A stretch of 64,000 bases of DNA from contig NZ_LRQV01000014.1 in assembly GCF_001567585.1 (NCBI RefSeq), forward strand, positions 1-64,000. Reading direction: 5' to 3'. This DNA is from Micromonospora rosaria (GTDB lineage: Bacteria; Actinomycetota; Actinomycetes; Mycobacteriales; Micromonosporaceae). The notes under the pieces are model-generated. The model did no database searches and was not told where the DNA came from. It saw only the letters and a list, made by a program, of their open reading frames with translations. Both the position numbers and the translations under genes were made by a program. How positions within the stretch are numbered: the first letter of the stretch is position 1; each line of letters begins with the position of its first letter. Below, in pieces: positions 7,442-16,056 of this stretch.

Positions 7442-8719
7442 ATGCGAGCCAGCCAGGACCAGTCGATCCGGTACGCCGGCACCGGGCGCGGTGGGCGACG
7501 CCGCGTGCTCGCGGCGGGCGCGCTCGTCGCGGTGCTGGCGCTGACCGGGGCCTGCACCAGCACCGGCGGGGGCAGCGGGAACGGCACCGGTGGCGCGCCC
7601 GGCGCACCGGGCGCCCCCGCCGAGAACCCGCCGAAGGCGTCGGCCGTCATCACCGAGCCACAGGCCGACGCGAAGGACGTGCCGGCGTCGACCGCGATCG
7701 TCTTCGACACCGAGCAGGCGACGGAGACGACGGTCGAGCTGGCCGACTCGTCCGGCGCGGCCGTCGAGGGCACGCTGGCCGCCGACGGGGCGAGCTGGCT
7801 GCCCGCCGGCGCGCTGGAGTACGGCGAGACGTACACCGCGACCGTGACCGCGACCGGCGACGACGGGCGGCCGGCGACGGTGACCAGCACCTTCACCACC
7901 ATGGCCAAGCCCGGCAAGCAGGTGCGGATCTCCAGTTTCCTCGGCGACGACCAGGTGGTCGGGGTGGGCATGCCCCTGATCGTGACGTTCGGCCGGGACA
8001 TCCCCCAGGACCGGCGGGCCGAGGTGCAGCGCCGGATGACGGTCACCTCCGAGCCCGCCCAGGAGGGGATCTGGCGGTGGGTCAGCCCCACCGAGGTCCG
8101 GTACCGGCCCAAGGAGTTCTGGCAGTCGGGGACCAAGGTCTCGTACCGGGTACAGGCCGGGGGGCTGCCCCTGGGCGGTGGCTGGTACGGCCGCAACGAC
8201 CTGACGGTGGACGTCGAGGTCGGCCGGGACCTGCGGATGACGGTGGACAACAAGTCCAAGCGAATGACGGTGACCCGGGACGGTGAGGTGGTCAAGACCA
8301 TCCCGGTGAGCCTGGGCAAGAAGAGCACCCCGTCGTCCAGCGGCACGATGGTGGTGATGGAGAAGCTGCGCAAGACGGTCTTCGACACCTACGACGAGCT
8401 GGGCCCCGAGGACGGGTACCGGACGAAGATCGACTACGCCCAGCGGCTCACCTACGGTGGGGAGTTCATCCACGCCGCCCCGTGGTCGGAGGGGCAGCAG
8501 GGGCGCACCAACGTCTCCCACGGCTGCGTGAACGTCTCGATGGCGAACGGGGCCTGGCTGTTCACGAACACCCGGGTCGGGGACCCGATCACGGTCAAGG
8601 GCACCGAGCGCAAGCTCCAGGTCGGCAACGGCTGGACGGAGTGGGCGATGAGCTGGGATGAGTACGTCAAGGGCAGCGCCCTGCCGTACGAGCCGGCCGC
8701 CGACACCACCGAGGGCTGA
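7442..8719 (+). CDS. L,D-transpeptidase lipoprotein (second of tandem pair)
   Basis: The product is 425 aa with the same layout as its upstream neighbour: lipobox ALTGAC after a hydrophobic signal, a low-complexity Gly/Ala-Pro linker, two Ig-like domains and a YkuD domain with SHGCVNVS. It should form 3-3 peptidoglycan cross-links at the outer face of the membrane. ATG 7442 has GAGG six nt upstream. The two paralogues share a stretch of 57 nt with a single mismatch around the segment KKSTPSSSGTMVVMEK, which points to recent duplication or gene conversion. It ends 39 nt before a convergent gene. Confidence 0.92.
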   Translation: MRASQDQSIRYAGTGRGGRRRVLAAGALVAVLALTGACTSTGGGSGNGTGGAPGAPGAPAENPPKASAVITEPQADAKDVPASTAIVFDTEQATETTVELADSSGAAVEGTLAADGASWLPAGALEYGETYTATVTATGDDGRPATVTSTFTTMAKPGKQVRISSFLGDDQVVGVGMPLIVTFGRDIPQDRRAEVQRRMTVTSEPAQEGIWRWVSPTEVRYRPKEFWQSGTKVSYRVQAGGLPLGGGWYGRNDLTVDVEVGRDLRMTVDNKSKRMTVTRDGEVVKTIPVSLGKKSTPSSSGTMVVMEKLRKTVFDTYDELGPEDGYRTKIDYAQRLTYGGEFIHAAPWSEGQQGRTNVSHGCVNVSMANGAWLFTNTRVGDPITVKGTERKLQVGNGWTEWAMSWDEYVKGSALPYEPAADTTEG

Positions 8720-8726
8720 GCCGCCC

Positions 8727-8758
8727 GCCCGCCGGCCACCACCCAGCAACCGGCGGGC
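8727..8758. terminator. Bidirectional terminator between convergent genes
   Basis: GCCCGCCGG and CCGGCGGGC form a 9-bp stem with a 14-nt loop filling the gap between the second L,D-transpeptidase and the convergent reductase gene. Confidence 0.45.
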
Positions 8759-9334
8759 TCAGGCCACCACGCCGAAGCCGCCGGTCCACGGGACCGCGCC
8801 GGCCGAGGCGAGGCCGATCTGGAGGAACGCCATCGCCTCCAGTTCCCGGGCCCGGTGCAGCGGCCCGGCGTCGACGGCGCGCAGGCCGGCACCGGTGACC
8901 AGGTCGACGAGGTTCGCCTTGGCGTCGCCGTCGTCCCCGGCGACGAGGACGGTGGTCGGCAGCGGGCCGACCGTGCCGGCGGCGAGGGTACCGGCGAAGG
9001 TGGTGTTGAACGCCTTGAGCACCCGGGAGTCCGGCAGCCGGGCGGCGATCTGCGCCGCCGCCGACGAGTCCGGCGGCACGACCAGACGGTCGAAGGTCTC
9101 GAAGTCGATCGGGTTGGTGATGTCCACGACGATCCGGCCGCCGAACTGGTCCCGGCGCTGCTCGATGATCTCCGCCACGGCCGGGTACGGCACGGCGAGG
9201 ACGACCAGGTCACCGGAGACCGTCGTGCCGGTGTCGTCGTGGCCGATCAGCTCGACGGCACGGCCGGCCCTGCTGCCGAGCCCGGCGATCGCCTGGCCCA
9301 TGTTGCCGGTACCGAACACGGTGAGGTCGGCCAT
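8759..9334 (-). CDS. NADPH-dependent F420 reductase-like oxidoreductase
   Basis: The product is 191 aa. It starts with a Rossmann nucleotide-binding motif of the F420H2:NADP oxidoreductase family (TVFGTGNMGQAIAG), followed by a DLVVLAVPYPAV strand and DITNPID, a segment typical of that family. It likely transfers hydride between NADPH and coenzyme F420, or acts on a related substrate. At 191 aa it is somewhat shorter than the usual 210-230 residues. AAGGAG sits eight nt before the ATG. It stands alone, so no pathway can be read from neighbours. Confidence 0.78.
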   Translation of the reverse strand: MADLTVFGTGNMGQAIAGLGSRAGRAVELIGHDDTGTTVSGDLVVLAVPYPAVAEIIEQRRDQFGGRIVVDITNPIDFETFDRLVVPPDSSAAAQIAARLPDSRVLKAFNTTFAGTLAAGTVGPLPTTVLVAGDDGDAKANLVDLVTGAGLRAVDAGPLHRARELEAMAFLQIGLASAGAVPWTGGFGVVA

Positions 9335-9430
9335 GACCAGCTCCTTCCGTGGGCGGGGCTCCTAGCCGGACGCTAGCACCGGCACCGGCCCACGGGGGCC
9401 GCGTTCCCCTACCTGCCCCCCGGATACACG

Positions 9431-9457
9431 TCAGGGCCGGTGGGAGACCGGCCCTGA
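9431..9457 (-). terminator. Terminator of tRNA-His
   Basis: TCAGGGCCGG and CCGGCCCTGA make a perfect 10-bp stem with a 7-nt loop, 17 nt past the tRNA 3' end. Confidence 0.65.
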
Positions 9458-9474
9458 ACTGGGGTGTTGCCTGG

Positions 9475-9548
9475 GGTGACTGATGGGAATTGAACCCACG
9501 ACAACCGGGACCACAACCCGGTGCTCTGCCAACTGAGCTACAGCCACC
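9475..9548 (-). tRNA. tRNA-His (anticodon GTG)
   Basis: Acceptor stem GTGGCTG/CAGTCAC with one G-U pair, discriminator C as expected for His tRNAs, a genomically encoded G at position -1 (9548), anticodon GTG in the loop TTGTGGT, and T-arm with GGTTCAATTCC. CCA follows in the genome. Confidence 0.95.
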
Positions 9549-9684
9549 ATGTCCGCCCAGCCGGGCGGAGCGCACTAATAATAGCCACACCGGGGCCGTC
9601 GGCGTCCACCGGGTTCCCCACCGGCCGCCGGCACCCACCGGCCGCCGACGTCTTGTCGGCCGGTCGCGGGAGAGGCCGGCCGCG

Positions 9685-10275
9685 CTACAGCGTGGCGGCG
9701 ATGGACTTGGCGGTGTCCACGTCGGGGCCGGGCAACGGCACGAAGACCGTCCGCCGGTAGTACTCCAGCTCGCGGATGCTCTCCCGGATGTCGGCCAGCG
9801 CCCGGTGGGCCAGGCCCTTCTGCGGCTGGCCGAAGTACACCCGGGGGTACCAGCGCCGGCAGAGTTCCTTGATCGAGGAGACGTCGATCATGCGGTAGTG
9901 CAGGTGGGCGTCGAGCCGGGGCATGTCCCGGGCGATGAAGCCCCGGTCGGTGGCGATCGAGTTGCCGCACAGCGGCGCGGTACGCGGATCCTTGACGTGC
10001 CGGGTGACGTAGTCGAGCACCATCTCCTCGGCCTCGGCCAGGGTGATGGTGGAGCGGCGGGCCTCCTCGGTGAGCCCGGACTTGGCGTGCATCGTCCGGA
10101 CGATCTCGGGCATCGCCGCCAGCGCCTCGTCGTCGGCGTGGACGACCACGTCGACCCCCTCGCCGAGCACGTTGAGGTCGGGATCGGTGACGAGCGCGGC
10201 CACCTCGATCAGCTTGTCCCGGCCGAGGTCGAGCCCGGTCATCTCACAGTCGATCCAGACGAGGAGGTCAGCCAC
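9685..10275 (-). CDS. orn: Oligoribonuclease
   Basis: The product is 196 aa. It is a DEDDh 3'-5' exonuclease that degrades 2-5 nt RNA and linear di-nucleotides such as pGpG. Motifs visible: [10 protein letters not shown] (first two acidic metal ligands), the central CGNSIATD with Asp, and [11 protein letters not shown] with the catalytic His and last Asp. Length and sequence are typical. GTG 10275 is chosen over the in-frame GTG 10281 because a -10 box, TAGGCT, lies at 10282-10287, six nt before 10275. The transcript would begin at or near this codon and the protein would start [12 protein letters not shown]. Confidence 0.95.
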   Translation of the reverse strand: MADLLVWIDCEMTGLDLGRDKLIEVAALVTDPDLNVLGEGVDVVVHADDEALAAMPEIVRTMHAKSGLTEEARRSTITLAEAEEMVLDYVTRHVKDPRTAPLCGNSIATDRGFIARDMPRLDAHLHYRMIDVSSIKELCRRWYPRVYFGQPQKGLAHRALADIRESIRELEYYRRTVFVPLPGPDVDTAKSIAATL

Positions 10276-10281
10276 GGCCAC

Positions 10282-10287
10282 AGCCTA
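10282..10287 (-). promoter_or_regulatory. -10 box TAGGCT for leaderless orn
   Basis: TAGGCT on the minus strand lies six nt before GTG 10275. There is no Shine-Dalgarno sequence, so a leaderless mRNA is likely. Confidence 0.5.
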
Positions 10288-10336
10288 CGCGGCATCGTCA
10301 CACCCGCGCCTGCGCACCTTGGCCACCTTGGCCCGC

Positions 10337-10342
10337 TAGGGT
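10337..10342 (+). promoter_or_regulatory. -10 box TAGGGT for the GT87 gene
   Basis: TAGGGT is followed by seven nt (TTCCCCC) and then GTG 10350. There is no ribosome binding site, which suggests a leaderless transcript. Confidence 0.5.
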
Positions 10343-10349
10343 TTCCCCC

Positions 10350-11618
10350 GTGCCAGCCGAATCAGTCGCGCCACCCGCTCCGACCGGGGAGGATGCCGGC
10401 AGCCGTCGGATCCGTCGGGTGGTCGCGGTGGTCGCCCTGGCCGCCGTGGTACCCGCGCTCTACCTGCCCGGGCGGGTGCACGACTTCTTCGACCTGAAGA
10501 TCTACATGCGGGCGATGGACTGGTGGGCGTCCGGTCAACCGCTCTACGACTACGTCCAGCCGGACCGGGTCCAGGGCGAGCTGTACTTCACCTACCCGCC
10601 CTTCGCCGCGCTGCTGCTGCGGCCCTTCGCGTTGCTACCGCTCGGCGTGACCGAGCTGATCTTCACGGGGCTGACCCTGCTCGGGGTGGTGGTGACCACC
10701 CGCTGGCTGCTCCTGCCGCTGGTCGAGCGGCACGGCCTGCCCCGGGTGTTCACCGTCACGGTGGCGGTGCTGCTGGTGCTCGCCGTGGAGAGCACCCGGG
10801 AGACCATCACCTTCGGCCAGATCAACATGCTCCTGGTCGTGCTGATCCTGGCCGACCTGCTCTTCGCCGTACCCCGGGGGTCGCGCTGGGCCGGGGTGGG
10901 GGTCGGCCTGGCGGCGGCGCTGAAGCTCTTCCCGGGCATCTTCATCGTGTACCTGCTGGCCACCCGGCGGTGGCGGGCGGCGGCGGTGGCCAGCGGGACC
11001 GCCGCGCTGGCGACCCTGCTGGCGGCGGCGGTCGCGCCGCGCGACTCGTGGCGGTTCTGGACCCACGAGCTGTGGTCCACCGAGCGGGTCGGGCGCACCG
11101 ACTACACCGGCAACCAGTCACTGTTCGGTCTGCTCAGCCGGTTCACCGCGCCCGAACGGCCGAACCAGCTCCTGTGGCTGCTGCTGGTCGCGGTGGTCGC
11201 CGGGTACGGGCTCTGGCGGGCGACGCGGGCGGCCCGCGCCGGGGAGCACCTCACCGGGCTGACCCTGACCGGGCTGGTCGCCGCCCTGGTCAGCCCGATC
11301 ACCTGGACCCACCACATCTACTGGTTCGTGCCGGCGGTGGTGGTGCTGGTGGACGCGGCGCTGAGCGCCGACCCGGGGACGACGGAGGGCCGACGCCGAC
11401 GGTGGTGGTACGGCGCCCTGGCCGTCGGGACGACGCTGTTGATCACGTACGGGGTGGTGACCTTCCAGGACTGGGGGGTCTCTCCGGTCCGTACCGACTC
11501 GCCGCTCGACTTCGTCGTCCGCAACCCGTACGTGCTGCTCAGCCTGCTCCTGCTGGCGGTCCTGCCGGTCCGGACGACGGGCCGAAATTCGCATCAAATG
11601 GACAGAAGTCGCGAGTAG
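10350..11618 (+). CDS. GT87-family membrane mannosyltransferase-like protein (DUF2029)
   Basis: The product is 422 aa with about nine to eleven hydrophobic segments. An early extracytoplasmic motif (HDFFDLKIYMRAMDWWASGQPLYDY) carries the acidic residue typical of GT-C enzymes. The segment GLAAALKLFPGIFIVYLLATRRWR is typical of the GT87/DUF2029 family. Mycobacterial relatives are polyprenyl-phosphomannose-dependent alpha-mannosyltransferases that elongate lipomannan and related glycolipids at the outer membrane face. The GTG start follows a -10 box directly. A terminator follows at 11690. The substrate is not deducible. Confidence 0.8.
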   Translation: MPAESVAPPAPTGEDAGSRRIRRVVAVVALAAVVPALYLPGRVHDFFDLKIYMRAMDWWASGQPLYDYVQPDRVQGELYFTYPPFAALLLRPFALLPLGVTELIFTGLTLLGVVVTTRWLLLPLVERHGLPRVFTVTVAVLLVLAVESTRETITFGQINMLLVVLILADLLFAVPRGSRWAGVGVGLAAALKLFPGIFIVYLLATRRWRAAAVASGTAALATLLAAAVAPRDSWRFWTHELWSTERVGRTDYTGNQSLFGLLSRFTAPERPNQLLWLLLVAVVAGYGLWRATRAARAGEHLTGLTLTGLVAALVSPITWTHHIYWFVPAVVVLVDAALSADPGTTEGRRRRWWYGALAVGTTLLITYGVVTFQDWGVSPVRTDSPLDFVVRNPYVLLSLLLLAVLPVRTTGRNSHQMDRSRE

Positions 11619-11689
11619 CCTTCTTTGCCGCTAATCTAGTCTCAAGTACGCATGTCCCCCCCTGTAGGCGGCACCGATCCCCCGGTGCA

Positions 11690-11724
11690 GGTGGCCCTCC
11701 GTATCGGCAGCACGGAGGGCCACC
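11690..11724. terminator. Bidirectional terminator after GT87 gene
   Basis: GGTGGCCCTCCGT and ACGGAGGGCCACC form a 13-bp perfect stem with a 9-nt loop, between convergent genes. Confidence 0.65.
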
Positions 11725-11838
11725 GCCGTCTCCCGGGGCTACCGCTGTCCCGGGGCCACGGCCGTCACGGGGCCACCCCTGTCACGGTGGCCACCACCGC
11801 CGACGGCGTTGTCGCCGGCCGGGCCGCCCCGGCGGGGG

Positions 11839-13221
11839 TCACTCGTCGGGCGGGACGGCGGGCCGCAGGTGGCCGGGGAGGCGGACCGGCGGGGGTGTGC
11901 CCTCCGGGCCGGGCGGCGGCCAGGACAGGACCGGGCCGGGGTGGGTCGCCGACGCCACCGCGTCCGGCGGCAACTCCAGCGTGCTGTAGTGCCGGTCCGG
12001 CTCCGGCGGGGCGCCGAGCCCGCTGAGCGAGGTCACGCCGAGCCGGCCGGCGAGCACCGGCACCTGGTCGGGCTCGACCACGAAGACCACCTCACGGGGT
12101 CGTACCGGCCGCAGCAGGATCAGCACGGCCAGCGCCACCAGGAGCACACCGGTGGCCAGCAGCCCCCAGGTGACCGTCGGCAGCCACGAGGCGGCCCACC
12201 GGGCCCGCAGTTCCAGCGCCAGGTCGGGCTGGCCGTCGGGGCGCATCACGACCAGGCTCACCGGGCGGCCGGCGAGGTCCTCGGGGCGCCACTCCAGCGC
12301 GCCGACCCCGCCGCGCAGCCAGAAGTCCTGGCCGCCGGGGAGCCCCGGTGCGACGGCGGACGACACGGCCCGCACCGGCCCCCCGCCCGACGACGCCGCC
12401 GGCACCAGGCCACTACCCGACGACACCACCGGCACGAGCCCACTGCCCGGGGACGCTTCCGACACCGGGCCACTACCCGACGACGTCGCCGACACCGGGC
12501 CGCTGCCCGGCGGCATCGCCGACACCGGGCCGCTGCCCGGCGGCATCGCCGGCACCGGGCCAGCGGTCGGCGAGGCGGCGAGCACGACACCGGGCACCGG
12601 CGTGGCGGCGGAGGCACCGGCACCGGTCGGGGGTGGGGCCGGCACCCGGGCGGGGGGTGGGCCGGTCGGCACGTCGCCGACCGGCGGCGGCCCGGCCGGG
12701 GCCGACGGCGTGGTGGGGGTACCGGGCGGGGCGGGTGGGCCGACGGGCACGGAGGGCGGGGCGGGCGGGCCACCCGGCGCGGACGGCGGGGTGGCGGCAC
12801 CGCCCGGGACGGTCGGCGCGGCGGTGGGGCCGGCGGGCGGGCCGGCCGGGTCGAGGCGTACCGGCAGCGGACCCCGGGCCAGCGCCAGCCGGCCGACCGT
12901 GGCGTGCGGGACCGGGGCCAGCCAGCGGCGTACCTCGTCGGTCGGGGCGAGGCCGACGAAGGCCGCGCCGTCCGGGGTGGCGGCCTCCAGGCGGACCCGG
13001 CTGCCCCCGATCCGGGCCGGCGGCACCTCGGCGCGCAGCAGGGCGGCCAGGTCGGTGACGACCACGGCGTGGCCCTCGGTGCGGACCGGCTCGAAGCCGG
13101 CGGTGAACGCGCCGTCGGAATCGGCGTGCCGGGCGAGGAGGCCGAGCGCGCCCCCGGCGAGCGTGGCCGGGATCCCGACGAGCAGCAGCAGCACTCCGAC
13201 GATCGCCCGCACGAACCGCAT
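11839..13221 (-). CDS. Membrane protein with Pro/Gly/Ser repeat-rich middle
   Basis: The product is 460 aa. An N-terminal transmembrane helix (residues 4-28) is followed by a globular part to about 125, then a 200-residue low-complexity stretch rich in Pro, Gly, Ala and Ser, a short domain and a second transmembrane helix around 365-390, then a cytoplasmic tail. The middle contains degenerate copies of GSGPVSAMPP (GSGPVSATSS, GSGPVSEASP, GSGLVPVVSS, GSGLVPAASS). I recognise no enzymatic family. The two-helix layout with an external linker suggests a wall-spanning envelope protein. The repeat DNA is a likely site of length variation. Confidence 0.75.
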   Translation of the reverse strand: MRFVRAIVGVLLLLVGIPATLAGGALGLLARHADSDGAFTAGFEPVRTEGHAVVVTDLAALLRAEVPPARIGGSRVRLEAATPDGAAFVGLAPTDEVRRWLAPVPHATVGRLALARGPLPVRLDPAGPPAGPTAAPTVPGGAATPPSAPGGPPAPPSVPVGPPAPPGTPTTPSAPAGPPPVGDVPTGPPPARVPAPPPTGAGASAATPVPGVVLAASPTAGPVPAMPPGSGPVSAMPPGSGPVSATSSGSGPVSEASPGSGLVPVVSSGSGLVPAASSGGGPVRAVSSAVAPGLPGGQDFWLRGGVGALEWRPEDLAGRPVSLVVMRPDGQPDLALELRARWAASWLPTVTWGLLATGVLLVALAVLILLRPVRPREVVFVVEPDQVPVLAGRLGVTSLSGLGAPPEPDRHYSTLELPPDAVASATHPGPVLSWPPPGPEGTPPPVRLPGHLRPAVPPDE

Positions 13222-13316
13222 CCGTTCCGTCCCCCTCCGTGGCCAGGTACCCGGCCGACCTTACCCAGGCAAAGGGAACAAACAGCGGATATCAGGGCCA
13301 AGAAAGGGCGAAACGC

Positions 13317-13350
13317 CACCGGCCCGTCGGAGCGCTCCGACGGGCCGGTG
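13317..13350 (-). terminator. Terminator of the ycnI-like gene
   Basis: A 34-bp perfect palindrome (arms CACCGGCCCGTCGGAGC and its complement, no spacer) lies 11 nt after the stop codon. It folds into a strong hairpin with a tight loop. Confidence 0.7.
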
Positions 13351-13361
13351 AACGGGGGCGA

Positions 13362-14102
13362 TCAGGACGTCGGCGTGGTCCCCCGGCGGGTACGCGCGAA
13401 CGCCAGCCCGCCCAGGACCAGCCCGGCCAGGCCGGCGACCAGCCCGGCGACCCCGAGCCCGGTCGCGGTGCCGGAGCCCTCGGCCCGGTCCTCGTCGGCG
13501 TCGTCGGCGGCGTCGTCACCGCTGGCGGCGGTGGGTGCCGCCGAGGGCGCGGCGTCGGCGGCGGTCAGCTGCAGCACCGGGGCGGGGTCCTGCGGCTCCT
13601 CGCCGCCGGGGGCCGGCGGCTCGATCCAGCGCTGGACGTTGCCGTCGGAGTAGGTCTGCAACGTCCGGAAGACCATCGTGTCGACCTGCGGCAGCGGCCC
13701 CATCGAGACCGGGAACTCCTGGAACTCGCCGGGCTTGACCCCGCCACCCTCGGCGGCCGTCCAGGTCAGCTTCGACACCACCTCGGTGAGCTGGCTGCCG
13801 TGCACCTCCACCGGCGGGTCGACCGCGCGCCGCTCCACCGCCACCGTCCAGCCCGCCACCGGCATCGTCGACACCGAGCCGACCGGCGCGTCCTCCGGCA
13901 GGGTCACCTCGACCTTCACGGTGTTCGCCGAGTCGCTCTCGTTCGGCACCCGGAACGCGAACCGGCCGTAGCCGCCCTGTGTCGCCTCGTCCGGGTTGAT
14001 CGTGACGTGCGCGGCGGCGGGCGCGGCGAGGCCGAGCACCAGGGCGGCGGTGGCGCCGAGCGCGAGCACGACGGCGGTGGCGGTACGCCGGGGACGGATC
14101 AT
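13362..14102 (-). CDS. YcnI-family copper-associated protein
   Basis: The product is 246 aa. It has a cleavable signal peptide (ALVLGLAAPAAAH) whose cleavage exposes an N-terminal His (AHVTINPDEATQGGYGRFAF), the start expected for YcnI/DUF1775 proteins, where His plus nearby Glu binds Cu(II). A Trp in the AGWTVAVERR region is also typical. A Ser/Ala/Asp-rich stalk and a C-terminal transmembrane helix anchor it to the outer face of the membrane. It lies 35 nt downstream of the CopC-CopD fusion on the same strand, so the two probably form a copper import or chaperone operon. Confidence 0.88.
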   Translation of the reverse strand: MIRPRRTATAVVLALGATAALVLGLAAPAAAHVTINPDEATQGGYGRFAFRVPNESDSANTVKVEVTLPEDAPVGSVSTMPVAGWTVAVERRAVDPPVEVHGSQLTEVVSKLTWTAAEGGGVKPGEFQEFPVSMGPLPQVDTMVFRTLQTYSDGNVQRWIEPPAPGGEEPQDPAPVLQLTAADAAPSAAPTAASGDDAADDADEDRAEGSGTATGLGVAGLVAGLAGLVLGGLAFARTRRGTTPTS

Positions 14103-14137
14103 CGGTGGAACCTTCCTGCTGGGCGGACCCGGAGGCC

Positions 14138-15865
14138 CTACTTGATCGACACGGTGGCGGTCACCGTGGCCTGGTCGATGTCGGACGTACGGACGGTGAA
14201 GCGGAACTGCCACTCCCCGGCGGCGGGGAGACTGATCTCGCTGGTCGCGTGGTTGTCGGTCAGCGGCAGCAGCGGGAACTCGATCGGCTCGACGCCGGCC
14301 GAGGGCAGGGCGGCGGTCACCCGCCACTCCTCGACCGGCTGCGGCCGGTTGTCCGGCGTGTACGCGTACAGGTGCAGGGTGTTGTTGCCCCGCCGGGCCG
14401 GGGACATCTCCACCTGGAGCGAGTAGATCGAACTGGTCAGCGTGGTCCGGAAGAAGTTCTCCGTGGAGCCGACCTCGTCGGCGACCGCCGTGCGGGCCGG
14501 CGGGGTCTGTACCAGTGTGGCGGAGACCCCGAGGACCACCGCCGTGATCGCCAGTTCGGCCATGATCAGCCGGCGGACCCGGGTCGGCCGCTGGGCCGCC
14601 GTCCGCTGGCGCACCAGGTGCCGGGAGACCGCAGCCACCCCGATCACCAGCGTGAACAGCACGATCTTGGCGATCACCAGTTGCCCGTACGTGGTGTTGA
14701 GCAGCCCGTCGACGGTGGCCACCTCGATCAGCGCCTGGACCGTGCCGGCGAGCAGCAGCGCCGCCACGGCCAGCGCCGCCCAGCGGGACCAGATGGGCAG
14801 GATCGCGCCCAGTTCCCGCTCGTCGGCCCGGCGCAGCAGGAAGCCGGCGAGCATCACCAGGCCGCCCAGCCAGACCGCCATGCTGCCCAGATGGACCGCG
14901 TCGACGGCGACCGAGACGGCCGGAGCGGGCGAGGCCGCCGCGTGCCCGGCCAGCGGCCAGGTGAACAGCGTCGCGGCACCCAGCACGACCAGGATGATCG
15001 TGTCGGTCCGGCCCGCCTGGCCGGCGAGCAGGGGCCGCAGCAGGAAGGCCGCCGCCGCGAGCAGGCCCAGCCGGACCAGGTGCGCGGTGCCGAAGCCGCT
15101 GCCCAGGACGCTGCCCAGCCCCTCCCCGCTGACGTCGAGGACCCCACCCCCGGCGGTGTACGGCACCTGGAGCCAGATCGCGGCCACCGTGGCGAGGACC
15201 ACCAGCCCCATCCCGATCCAGGCCACCCGGCTCGGCCCCTGGCGGGACAGCCGGGACGGCCAGAGCGCGACGAGCACCAGCGTCGCCCCGACCAGCAGCA
15301 GCAGGCCGGCGTACCCGACGAACTTGCCCACCTTGACGGCGGTCTCCACCACCGGGTCGGCCCGGCTGTCCGCGCCGGTGTCCGTGGGGGGCTCCGACGG
15401 CGCGCCGACCGAGTAGGTGAACGCGCCGGAGACCGGGTGGCTGTCGGCGGAGATCACCCGGTAGCTCAGCAGGTAGGTGCCCTGCCCGGCGTCCTGGGCG
15501 ACCGGGATCGTGACCACGGTCCCGTCGAACCGGGGCTCGCCCCGGTCGACCCGCGAGCCGTCGGGGGCGATGAGCCTGATCCGGTCGGTGACCTTGCGGA
15601 CCGGTTCGCTGAAGGTGAGCACCACCTCGGCCGGCGCGGTGGGGACCACGGCGGAGGCGGCGGGACTGCTGCTCTGCAGCACCGCGTGGGCGCTCGCCGG
15701 GGTGGCCGGGGCGACCAGCAGGGTGAGCAGGGCGACGAGGAGGCCGACGGTGGTGGCCAGGCGGGCGGCCCAGCCGCGGGCGGCCACCGGGCCGGCGGCG
15801 CTCGGGTGGGCGGCCCGGCGGCCGGCGGCGGGAGCCGACGGGGGGCGACGGTGGACGGCAGTCAT
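14138..15865 (-). CDS. CopC-CopD fusion copper transport protein
   Basis: The product is 575 aa. After a long basic N-terminus and signal helix comes a CopC domain with N-terminal His (AHAVLQSSSPAASAVVPTAP to ISADSHPVSGAFTYSVG, including the second His ligand). An eight-helix CopD membrane domain spans roughly residues 190-440. A C-terminal beta-sandwich resembling YtkA follows. CopC-CopD proteins import copper, often for cuproenzymes such as cytochrome oxidase. ATG 15865 and ATG 15874 are both possible and neither has a good ribosome binding site; the signal peptide fits both. It is divergent from the ECF sigma gene and followed by the YcnI gene. Confidence 0.9.
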   Translation of the reverse strand: MTAVHRRPPSAPAAGRRAAHPSAAGPVAARGWAARLATTVGLLVALLTLLVAPATPASAHAVLQSSSPAASAVVPTAPAEVVLTFSEPVRKVTDRIRLIAPDGSRVDRGEPRFDGTVVTIPVAQDAGQGTYLLSYRVISADSHPVSGAFTYSVGAPSEPPTDTGADSRADPVVETAVKVGKFVGYAGLLLLVGATLVLVALWPSRLSRQGPSRVAWIGMGLVVLATVAAIWLQVPYTAGGGVLDVSGEGLGSVLGSGFGTAHLVRLGLLAAAAFLLRPLLAGQAGRTDTIILVVLGAATLFTWPLAGHAAASPAPAVSVAVDAVHLGSMAVWLGGLVMLAGFLLRRADERELGAILPIWSRWAALAVAALLLAGTVQALIEVATVDGLLNTTYGQLVIAKIVLFTLVIGVAAVSRHLVRQRTAAQRPTRVRRLIMAELAITAVVLGVSATLVQTPPARTAVADEVGSTENFFRTTLTSSIYSLQVEMSPARRGNNTLHLYAYTPDNRPQPVEEWRVTAALPSAGVEPIEFPLLPLTDNHATSEISLPAAGEWQFRFTVRTSDIDQATVTATVSIK

Positions 15866-16042
15866 GCCGGCCATGCTCGCCGACGGAGGCCGCTGCTGGC
15901 GAGCCCCGGTCACCGGAGCACCGCCGCAGGCATGTCGTCCCGCTCCATGCGGAGGTGGTCGGACGGGACGGCGGAAAAGTTCCCGGTGGACGCGGAACAG
16001 ATTCAAGGGGCCAAGGGCCCTGTGCCACGCCTGCGGGCCGCG

Positions 16043-16048
16043 TACGCT
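16043..16048 (+). promoter_or_regulatory. -10 box TACGCT for the ECF sigma gene
   Basis: TACGCT lies eight nt before GTG 16057, with no Shine-Dalgarno sequence. A leaderless transcript is likely. Confidence 0.4.
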
Positions 16049-16056
16049 GGGCAGTC

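Noticed and set aside
12348..12600. CRISPR-like periodicity in the repeat-rich membrane protein gene
   Set aside because: Units are imperfect, in frame, without unique spacers, and encode GSGPVS repeats.
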